The notes beneath the pieces were generated by a model. The model saw only the letters and a program-made list of their open reading frames with translations, was not told where the DNA came from and did not search any database. 7,405 nt of DNA from an uncultured Chloroflexaceae bacterium (GTDB lineage: Bacteria > Chloroflexota > Chloroflexia > Chloroflexales > Chloroflexaceae), in the NCBI GenBank assembly GCA_937141995.1, contig CAKZQX010001041.1, forward strand, positions 1 to 7,405. Direction: 5' to 3'. The position numbers were made by a program, and so were the translations under genes. This document shows, in pieces, positions 1-4,201 of the stretch; positions within the stretch are counted from its first letter, which is position 1; each line of letters starts with the position of its first letter.

Positions 1-23
1 GTGCTACGCTACAGTCAGACAAA

Positions 24-52
24 ACGACGTGACCGGCAGAAATTCACGTCGT
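24..52. repeat. Short inverted repeat near the left window edge
   Basis: A 9-bp perfect inverted repeat (ACGACGTGA at 24-32, TCACGTCGT at 44-52) encloses an 11-nt loop. Four T residues follow at 58-61, but five bases (GCCGC) separate them from the stem. It could be a weak terminator of a gene left of the window, or simply another of the many hairpins in this region. The function is not determined. Confidence 0.4.
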
Positions 53-107
53 GCCGCTTTTGATTGTCACATTTCTTTCGCCAGATAAAAAACAAGGAGC
101 AACGATT

Positions 108-485
108 ATGACACGCTTCTCGACGATACATCGCCCGACCGGAATAGTAATCTATGGCCTGGTAGCGCTGGCAACCGCCATTACCCTGCTGCTGCTGACG
201 CAGTCGCTGCTCGCGGGGGTGATCTTCCTGGCCGGCATGGCCGGACTGGGGCTGCTCTACCGCGCCGGTACAATCGCCGGCAGCCGCCAGGAGGTACGCC
301 GGCTCGACAGCCGCGCCTACACGCCGGAGGAACCGACCGTTATTACTAGCATTACCGACAACGCCGGACATGAGCGGATCGCCCGCGTCGTGCCGCTGGA
401 GCAACGCGGCGGCCACCAGATGGTGCTGACCGCCGAGGGCTACGCCATGGTGGACCGCTCGGGCCGGGTTATTCATCGGTTGTAG
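108..485 (+). CDS. Small two-helix membrane protein, unknown function
   Basis: Encodes 125 residues. I start it at ATG 108 because AAGGAG (94-99) lies 8 nt upstream. An in-frame ATG at 51 would add 19 residues but has no ribosome binding site and falls at the edge of the 24-52 hairpin. Residues about 11-31 and 33-51 are two strongly hydrophobic segments with a very short turn (TQS), so the protein probably sits as a hairpin in the cytoplasmic membrane. The following ~70 residues are soluble and polar, with a basic stretch after helix 2 (SRQEVRRL) that by the positive-inside rule would be cytoplasmic. The tail reads like a small beta-rich domain (MVLTAEGYAMVDRSGRVIHRL). I do not recognise a family. 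No co-transcribed neighbour is visible: upstream is outside the window and 845 bases separate it from the next gene. Confidence 0.8.
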   Translation: MTRFSTIHRPTGIVIYGLVALATAITLLLLTQSLLAGVIFLAGMAGLGLLYRAGTIAGSRQEVRRLDSRAYTPEEPTVITSITDNAGHERIARVVPLEQRGGHQMVLTAEGYAMVDRSGRVIHRL

Positions 486-530
486 GGTGTAGAGAACAAA
501 GAACAAAGAAACAGAGAACAAATGGCTCGC

Positions 531-594
531 GCAAAGACGCAAAGACGCAAAGATCGCTAGAAACTGCATATTTTTTGCATCTTTGCGCCTTTGC
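531..594. repeat. CGCAAAGA triplet repeat forming a 16-bp palindrome
   Basis: Three tandem copies of an 8-mer (GCAAAGAC, GCAAAGAC, GCAAAGAT) occupy 531-554. The last two pair with 579-594: GCAAAGACGCAAAGAT against the complement of ATCTTTGCGCCTTTGC, 15 of 16 positions, with a 24-nt loop containing a T6 run. A purine-rich stretch with three GAACAAA units precedes it (about 494-521). CGCAAAGACGCAAAG-type repeats recur in intergenic DNA of several unrelated bacterial phyla (recalled, not searched). No gene is visible here. Confidence 0.7.
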
Positions 595-619
595 CCACCG
601 TCAATGTCGTCATAGTTGG

Positions 620-837
620 CTGGACGTACGCGGTGTGTATTCAAACGAGTCGTTTGCTCCCGATAACGGTGTATTTCGCCTGCGGCAGCGTGGTACGGGT
701 TTAGCTTTTTTCACAAAACATTTTCACAAAGTGAAAATGTTTTGTGAAAAAAGGATGGTATCTTCCACCCTGCCGGAGGCGAATCGGGCCGGTGGTCCAG
801 GCAGATGCCTGGTTTGGAACCGACCGCGTAACTCGTG
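620..837 (+). mobile_element. Dispersed hairpin-core repeat, copy A (degenerate ends)
   Basis: This ~218-bp block is clearly homologous to 6762-6985. Shared stretches include GTTTGCTC.CGATAACGG, TTCGCCTGCGGCAGCG, TGGTACG, CCACCCTGCCGGAGGCGAAT and GTTTGGAACCGACCGCGTAA. Its ends, CTGGACGTACGCG (620-632) and CGCGTAACTCGTG (825-837), match each other as an inverted repeat at only 9 of 13 positions, so they have decayed. No flanking target duplication is visible. A second small hairpin in the right arm (797-812, CCAGGCA/TGCCTGG) is partly kept in copy B. It contains no plausible protein: short open frames across it follow the palindrome and lack ribosome sites. The natural reading is an old non-autonomous insertion element. 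Confidence 0.7.
705..753. repeat. Perfect 23-bp hairpin core of copy A
   Basis: Positions 705-727 and 731-753 are perfectly complementary over 23 bp, with only a 3-nt loop (AAA). The left arm starts CTTTTTTCAC and the right arm ends GTGAAAAAAG. The runs are U on the 5' side and A on the 3' side, the reverse of an intrinsic terminator in either direction, so a terminator role is unlikely. As DNA it could extrude as a cruciform or fold on a single strand. Confidence 0.85.
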
Positions 838-946
838 TTATTCACAACAAAATTCACGTTATGAATTTTGTTGTGAACAAGATCGGGAATCTTCCATCCT
901 GCCGGAAGCCCAACGTTCTTCCGGCTCAGCGACCACGTAACGCCTG
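838..946 (+). mobile_element. Partial tandem copy A2: hairpin plus right half of the repeat
   Basis: Directly abutting copy A is a second right half. It begins with a perfect 16-bp hairpin (841-856 with 862-877, loop CGTTA). Then come CTTCCATCCTGCCGGAAG, matching the TTCCACCCTGCCGGAGG block of copies A and B, and an end ACGTAACGCCTG resembling the element's right terminus. The left half is absent. The right arm carries its own small hairpin GCCGGAAG/CTTCCGGC (901-908 with 918-925). The stem shares the starting letters TTCACAA with copy A's stem and then differs. Confidence 0.6.
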
Positions 947-963
947 TCAACTTTACGAAATGT

Positions 964-1018
964 CGCCTCCAGCAGGGCGGAACCAGACATCAGAAACCGT
1001 GCCATACTGCCGCAGGCG
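964..1018 (-). repeat. Inverted fragment of the same repeat, hairpin missing
   Basis: Read on the minus strand, 1018-997 gives CGCCTGCGGCAGTATGGCAC, matching CGCCTGCGGCAGCGTGGTAC of copy A. Then 982-964 gives TTCCGCCCTGCTGGAGGCG, matching TTCCACCCTGCCGGAGGCG. Between them, where the other copies hold a long hairpin, there are only 14 bases (983-996). It is therefore a reversed copy without the palindromic core. It may extend to about 1107 (GACCGGGTAACGC), but that part is too diverged to be sure. Confidence 0.55.
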
Positions 1019-1329
1019 CGGCTGCTTTTCGACCAATCAAACATTCTGACCGCAGGCGGTCTTTGCCGACGACAGAGTGCCTCCTACATGCGTGACCGGG
1101 TAACGCTCTATCACCTACAACATTTGTCGTACCCCCCCGCACAACAAATGTCACAACCGGCCCCAGTGCAGGCGGTCGTTTTGTTGAGCAAACTTCATCA
1201 CCCGAATGATGACATTTTAGAGCAAATACGTTACATATAATTATAGACCGAACCACATTCTTTCCCGAATCGTATCGCCAGATAAATAGTGTAATGCACC
1301 GCAGCACCCAACTACAAGGAGTGTATTGT
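1019..1329. other. Non-coding leader region before the SnoaL-like gene
   Basis: I see no gene here. It holds two weak inverted repeats: ACATTTGT/ACAAATGT (1121-1128 with 1144-1151, loop containing C7) and TCATCA/TGATGA (1195-1200 with 1207-1212). The element GCAGGCGGTC occurs at both 1052-1061 and 1168-1177. The A/T-rich stretch from about 1213 to 1246 is where I would expect the promoter of the 1330 gene, and the TCATCA palindrome next to it could be an operator, but neither can be proven from sequence. Confidence 0.4.
1236..1241 (+). promoter_or_regulatory. Candidate -10 box (TATAAT) for the SnoaL-like gene
   Basis: A consensus TATAAT lies in an A/T-rich island 88 nt before the start codon. 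No good -35 sits at the usual spacing. An ATGACA at 1209-1214 resembles a -35 but is 21 nt away. The call rests on the -10 alone. Confidence 0.3.
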
Positions 1330-1782
1330 ATGTACAAAGAACTAGGGAACGACATTGGTCACAAGGTTGAGCAGTTCTGGAACAATGGCAGTCCGGCCCT
1401 GATCAACCAACTATTCGCGCCCAACTATCGGCATCATGACCCACACAACCCGGAAGTACGCAATCGTGAGACCTATACCCGCTGGCTCGCTGCCCTGCGT
1501 GCGGCGTTCCCGGACCTGCGGATGCATATTGATGATGTCATTACCGAAGGAGACAAGGTTGTTCTACGCTGGACTATCCAGGGAACCCATACTGGCGAAT
1601 ATATGGGTCTCTTGCCAACCGGACAAAAAATGGCCCTCGCCGGCATGAATGTCTACTATGTTGAGGACGATAAGATTACGGAGGCCTGGTTTAACTACGA
1701 CTCAGTCGGCATGATGGGGCAACTTGGGGGGTTATCGGTTCAGGCGCAGGCCTGGGAACAGACGATCGAGTATTCGATGTAA
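1330..1782 (+). CDS. SnoaL-like / ester cyclase family protein
   Basis: Encodes 150 residues. The start is ATG 1330, preceded by AAGGAG at 1316-1321 with 8-nt spacing. The in-frame ATG at 1294 lacks a ribosome site. The protein has the features of the SnoaL-like branch of the NTF2-like cone fold. The N-terminal helix runs into WNNGSPALINQLFAPNYRHH, which places the usual two histidines after the second helix. AFPDLRMHIDDVITEGDKV and VLRWTIQGTHTGEYMGLLPT follow, and the C-terminal strand contains KITEAWFNYD. Length is typical for the family. Known relatives include polyketide aldol cyclases such as SnoaL, but most bacterial members are of unassigned function and the fold alone does not give a substrate. 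No polyketide genes are nearby, so a cyclase role should not be assumed. It is probably soluble, cytoplasmic and transcribed alone. Confidence 0.85.
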   Translation: MYKELGNDIGHKVEQFWNNGSPALINQLFAPNYRHHDPHNPEVRNRETYTRWLAALRAAFPDLRMHIDDVITEGDKVVLRWTIQGTHTGEYMGLLPTGQKMALAGMNVYYVEDDKITEAWFNYDSVGMMGQLGGLSVQAQAWEQTIEYSM

Positions 1783-1852
1783 CCTGAACTGTTTTGCTAT
1801 TGACCCGACGTACGGCGACATGTACCGCCACCGGGATTATATATTCAGTTTG

Positions 1853-1877
1853 GGCACCCACCGCGTAACGCGTGTGA
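1853..1877 (+). repeat. Solo right-end relic of the dispersed repeat
   Basis: GGCACCCACCGCGTAACGCG plus the next bases GTGTGA match the right end of copy A (GGAACCGACCGCGTAACTCG then TGTTA) at about 20 of 25 positions. The stretch before it (GACGTACGGCGACATGTA, from 1806) vaguely resembles the left end, so this may be an internally deleted copy of about 70 bp. That second part is weak. Confidence 0.4.
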
Positions 1878-1886
1878 TTGAGTGAT

Positions 1887-1927
1887 CAGAAGCCTGGCAG
1901 ATTGGCACAGAATTTGCTAGGCTTCTG
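1887..1927. repeat. 13-bp-stem hairpin upstream of the SufBD-like gene
   Basis: CAGAAGCCTGGCA (1887-1899) pairs with TGCTAGGCTTCTG (1915-1927) along 13 bp with a single G-T wobble and a 15-nt loop. No U-run follows, so it is a poor intrinsic terminator for the upstream gene. The loop and right arm contain the -24/-12-like sequence described separately. Confidence 0.7.
1902..1918 (+). promoter_or_regulatory. Sigma-54-type -24/-12 promoter-like sequence
   Basis: TTGGCACAGAATTTGCT fits the RpoN consensus (TGGCAC, five variable bases, TTGCW). The invariant GG (1904-1905) and GC (1916-1917) are exactly 10 nt apart. Transcription would begin near 1929 and give a leader of roughly 160 nt before the SufBD-like gene. 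Against it: the sequence lies inside a hairpin that may explain part of its order, I find no exact TGT-N10-ACA NifA-type activator site upstream, and I cannot tell whether the host has RpoN. An alternative vegetative -10 (TATAAA, 1932-1937) lies just downstream but lacks a -35. Confidence 0.4.
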
Positions 1928-2092
1928 TGTATATAAAACATTTTTCGGCTATATATGCAAGCAGCCTGATTGCTTCTCTCTACCACGACAATATCACCCG
2001 GCACAGGCAGCCCAACCAGACCATACTCAATCCGCTGGTTTTACCACTTCGGTTGGTCCCCCGGTTGATTGAGAGGAGGAATGGAGAAGTTA

Positions 2093-3094
2093 ATGACACT
2101 CGTAGAGCTACCTTCCGCAAACGACCATCTAGTTGAACAAGAACTTGATCCGGCCTGTGCCAATGAATATGCCGCGATGTTTCAAGCCTATGAGCGGGCG
2201 GGAGGCTCTGCGGCAAGCCTGCAACTACCTACTGTCGCCAGCCTGATTATCAGTGGACACCATGTGCTCAGCATGAATAACCTGCCGGGTGTCCATCTGG
2301 AAGCTGAAGAAACGTCCGCCGGTATCTATGTGCATATCCGTGTTGCATCAGGTACCCGACTGGATCAACCCGTGCTGCTCTGCTTCGGCATGATCTCGTT
2401 TAAGGGGGTCCAACGTATTATTACCAACTATGAGATTGGCGCGGACGCTTGCGCTGCGATTCAGACCTACTGCACCTTTCCCAATGCCAGCCAGATCTAT
2501 CATCGAATGGAGGCAACCATAAACGTGGGCCGGAACGCGACCCTGACCTACAACCAGGTGCATTATCATGGCAGTTGCGGTGGCATTCGCGCTATCCCCC
2601 AGGCGATGGTGCAGGTAGCGGCAGGCGGGCGCTACCTGGGTACCTTCCGCCTGGTAAATGGCCGTATTGGTCAGTTAGACCTGGATCATCAGGTCAATGT
2701 GGCCGCAGAGGGGGCCGCTGATGTCACCACCCTCGCATATGGCAGCGGAAATGACCAGATCGGGATTCGTACGGGCATACATCTGAATGGTGAGCAGGCC
2801 ACCGGGTTTATTAACAACCATGTTGCCGTGCGCGATCAGGCGCGGAGCCGAATTTTTGCCGTGGCTATCGGAAATGCTGCCGGAACACGCGGTCATATCG
2901 ACTGCACCGAGATTGTGCGCGATGAAGCGCTGGCCGAGAGTAACCCCCGTGCTGTTGCGCGGCATAACCAGTCTCGTATCACGCAGAGCGCGAATATCGG
3001 CGCGATTAACGAGCAGCAACTGGCCCCGCTGCTGGCGCGTGGCCTGGATGCGGATACCGCAGTCGATACTATTATCCGAGGTATGCTAAACTAG
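2093..3094 (+). CDS. SufB/SufD-like Fe-S cluster assembly protein, divergent
   Basis: Encodes 333 residues from ATG 2093 (GGAG at 2083-2086, spacing 6). ATG 2081 is possible and adds four residues, but AGGAGG then lies only 1 nt away. SufB/SufD proteins are the beta-helical scaffold that works with the ATPase SufC to build Fe-S clusters in the cytoplasm. This protein matches the short SufBD type by length, by CTFPNASQIYHRMEA (127-141), by VHYHG (156-160), by GHIDCTEIV (267-275) and by the closing INEQQLAPLLARGL followed by the terminal helix IIRGML. C271 is kept. The position where SufB/SufD relatives usually read HEA, holding functional His/Glu residues, reads TQSANIG here (297-303), so these are replaced by Gln and Ser. 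No sufC or sufS lies in the window. The NifX-like gene starts 35 nt after its stop, so the two are probably co-transcribed. Inference: a specialised paralogue, perhaps a scaffold or delivery partner for a particular metallocluster rather than the housekeeping SUF component. Confidence 0.8.
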   Translation: MTLVELPSANDHLVEQELDPACANEYAAMFQAYERAGGSAASLQLPTVASLIISGHHVLSMNNLPGVHLEAEETSAGIYVHIRVASGTRLDQPVLLCFGMISFKGVQRIITNYEIGADACAAIQTYCTFPNASQIYHRMEATINVGRNATLTYNQVHYHGSCGGIRAIPQAMVQVAAGGRYLGTFRLVNGRIGQLDLDHQVNVAAEGAADVTTLAYGSGNDQIGIRTGIHLNGEQATGFINNHVAVRDQARSRIFAVAIGNAAGTRGHIDCTEIVRDEALAESNPRAVARHNQSRITQSANIGAINEQQLAPLLARGLDADTAVDTIIRGMLN

Positions 3095-3109
3095 AGTAGG
3101 CATCGGATA
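3073..3109 (+). promoter_or_regulatory. Hairpin across the SufBD-like stop codon and gene junction
   Basis: TATCCG (3073-3078) plus ATGC (3083-3086) pair with GCATCGGATA (3100-3109). This gives ten base pairs with one 4-nt bulge and a 13-nt loop that contains the TAG stop. It ends just before the AAAGG ribosome site of the next gene and has no U-run. It could tune processing, stability or translation between the two cistrons. Confidence 0.45.
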
Positions 3110-3129
3110 AACGAAAGGTATGACAGCAA

Positions 3130-3501
3130 ATGAAGATTGCGCTGGTCACAAATGATGGTCGCACCATCAGCGCTCATTTTGGACGCGCTCGCGCTTATGC
3201 TGTGGTAACTGTCGAGGATGGTAAGGTTGTGGCACGCGAGCAGCGTGAGCGCCCCGACCCGACCAACCAGGAGCAAACTGGGGAGGCGGCGACGACTGCC
3301 GGAGGGGGACATCATGGGCAGGCAATCGCCCCGATTCAGGATTGCGATATGGTGTTATCGCGCGGTATGGGGGCGGGAATGCATCTTGCCCTGCAGCGGG
3401 CGCATATCCGCCCGATCATGACCGATATCGTCAATATTGACGAAGCCCTCAAGACATTTATGGAGGGTCGCCTGGTAAACAAGCCGGACCTGGTGCATTA
3501 G
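3130..3501 (+). CDS. NifX/NifB C-domain-like (Fe-Mo cofactor type) protein
   Basis: Encodes 123 residues. The start is ATG 3130, with AAAGG at 3114-3118 somewhat far upstream (11 nt). The fold signature is that of the dinitrogenase iron-molybdenum cofactor biosynthesis family (NifX, NafY and NifB C-domain, a small ribonuclease H-like domain). MKIALVTNDGRTISAHFGRA opens the protein, a VVTVEDGKVV strand pair follows, then a flexible acidic/glycine loop with the histidine pair HH (61-62), QDCDMVLSRGMGAGM (70-84), and a final IDEALKTFMEGRL helix. In characterised members this domain carries or delivers metal cofactor clusters. H16, H61, H62 and C72 are candidate ligands here. Stand-alone family members are common in organisms without nitrogenase, so the domain does not prove nitrogen fixation. 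It follows the SufBD-like gene closely, suggesting a shared task in metallocluster handling. Confidence 0.85.
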   Translation: MKIALVTNDGRTISAHFGRARAYAVVTVEDGKVVAREQRERPDPTNQEQTGEAATTAGGGHHGQAIAPIQDCDMVLSRGMGAGMHLALQRAHIRPIMTDIVNIDEALKTFMEGRLVNKPDLVH

Positions 3502-3643
3502 TACGACAACGCGATTACGTTTCACTGCGGCGGTGCTGAGGGCACAGAGATGGGGTACAACTAATGCTCTTCGCTGCGCCCGCTGCGCTGCTGCAGTTTG
3601 TTATTCCCCACCCACGGACAATGTCCCGGTAGGGACGCGCTTA

Positions 3644-3800
3644 TGAAGTGTGAACATTACATTCGGACATGCGATGATCAAGGGTCCCGGCTTCAGCCGG
3701 ATCAGGCTTTTCCGGCAGTATGCCGTAACCCCGGCAGGCAGGCAACCGGCTGAAGCCGGGATTCCAGGATGGCATACCCAGGCTATTTTCTCACTCTTCA
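3644..3800. mobile_element. Putative ~157-bp mini-insertion with short terminal inverted repeats
   Basis: The DNA that splits repeat copy 1 starts with TGAAGTGTGA (3644-3653) and ends with TCACTCTTCA (3791-3800). These are inverted repeats matching at 9 of 10 positions. It carries the 16-bp REP-like palindrome and no protein. Copy 2 of the block (3886-3968) has only CTA at the equivalent place and so resembles an empty site. The site is the loop of a GGACGCG/CGCGTCC stem. No target duplication is evident. Confidence 0.4.
3685..3761. repeat. REP/BIME-like nested palindrome
   Basis: TCCCGGCTTCAGCCGG (3685-3700) is repeated in perfect inverted orientation at 3746-3761. Each arm is itself nearly a perfect palindrome (CCGGCT-TC-AGCCGG), so each can fold alone or pair with the other. 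A third hairpin, CGGCA-GTA-TGCCG, lies between the arms. The arrangement resembles REP/BIME elements, though no REP-associated transposase is in the window. Confidence 0.65.
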
Positions 3801-3885
3801 CCTGCGCGTCCGCACCCCATCCCACCACTCCGGCCTGATCGGCAACCGGCAACTGTTTGAACCCGCATCTTCCCTGAAGAGTATT

Positions 3886-3968
3886 CCGGTAGGGACGCGC
3901 TTCTACGCGTCCGCACCCCGTCCCACCACTCCGGCCTGATCGGCAACCGGCAACTGTTTGAACCCGCA
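3886..3968 (+). repeat. GGGACGCG repeat block, copy 2 (contiguous)
   Basis: An 83-bp uninterrupted copy beginning CCGGTAGGGACGCGCTT and ending GTTTGAACCCGCA. GGACGCG (3893-3899) pairs with CGCGTCC (3906-3912) around a 6-nt loop. The common 63-bp part lies 101 bp from its partner and differs by one base, so the duplication is recent or is kept uniform by conversion. Confidence 0.75.
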
Positions 3969-4201
3969 CCTTTTTTACAAATTTTTAACCACCAGTCCAG
4001 CCCGTGACATAAAAAGCTTACCCGGTGAAGCTATGGTAGACTCGTAGGGATACCCATCGTACTACTCCTGCCATAATCGAGGTTCAGCGGCGAACCGGCT
4101 CCCACCTTCCGCTCTGTCAGTATCGCCGTAGGATTACGAACGCTCCTTCGGGCAGGCGTCTGGATTCATACTTTTTTATCAGGGCATAGTAGGGAGGGCG
4201 C

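Larger units (their letters stand above)
3626..3867 (+). repeat. GGGACGCG repeat block, copy 1 (split)
   Basis: The 17-bp sequence CCGGTAGGGACGCGCTT (3626-3642) and the 63-bp sequence from CGCGTCC (3805-3867) together match the contiguous block at 3886-3968. The 63-bp part has one mismatch (A3819 versus G3920). The two parts are here separated by 162 bases. GTCCC just before it (3623-3627) also pairs with GGGAC (3632-3636). Confidence 0.75.
3502..4201. other. 700-base intergenic region rich in repeats
   Basis: I see no protein- or RNA-coding gene. From left to right it holds a low-complexity CTGCG stretch (about 3568-3598), the duplicated GGGACGCG block with its nested insert (3626-3968), and an A/T-rich segment (3970-4020). 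Further on are a small hairpin GGTTC/GAACC near 4081-4097 and the leader of the next gene. A possible extended -10 (TGG then TAGACT, 4034-4042) lacks a matching -35. No clear intrinsic terminator follows the NifX-like gene. Confidence 0.6.

Noticed and set aside
15..644. 209-residue open frame on the minus strand
   Set aside because: It lies opposite the two-helix membrane gene, runs through the 531-594 repeat and has low-complexity Gln/Arg composition. The + strand gene has a good ribosome site.
705..753. Intrinsic transcription terminator (also considered at 841-877 and 6852-6902)
   Set aside because: The two longest stems carry U-runs on the 5' side and A-runs on the 3' side, the reverse of a terminator on either strand. 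The 841-877 stem has no following U-run.
620..1120. Integron attC sites or a CRISPR array
   Set aside because: There is no RYYYAAC/GTTRRRY pair at the ends, no integrase or cassette genes, and no regularly spaced direct repeats with spacers.
575..1355. Several open frames of 61-121 residues on both strands
   Set aside because: They fall over the dispersed repeats, read through palindromes and lack ribosome sites or recognisable domains.
1330..1782. Assignment as a polyketide cyclase
   Set aside because: The SnoaL-like fold is shared by many proteins of other function and no polyketide biosynthesis genes are in the window, so only the family is named.
3130..3501. Evidence of a nitrogenase gene cluster
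   Set aside because: Stand-alone NifX-like domains are common in non-diazotrophs and no nifH, D, K, E, N or B gene is present here.
4004..4042. Promoter of the 833-residue protein from GTGACA and TAGACT
   Set aside because: The spacing (27 nt) is far too long, and no alternative -35 fits, so it is only mentioned in the intergenic entry.
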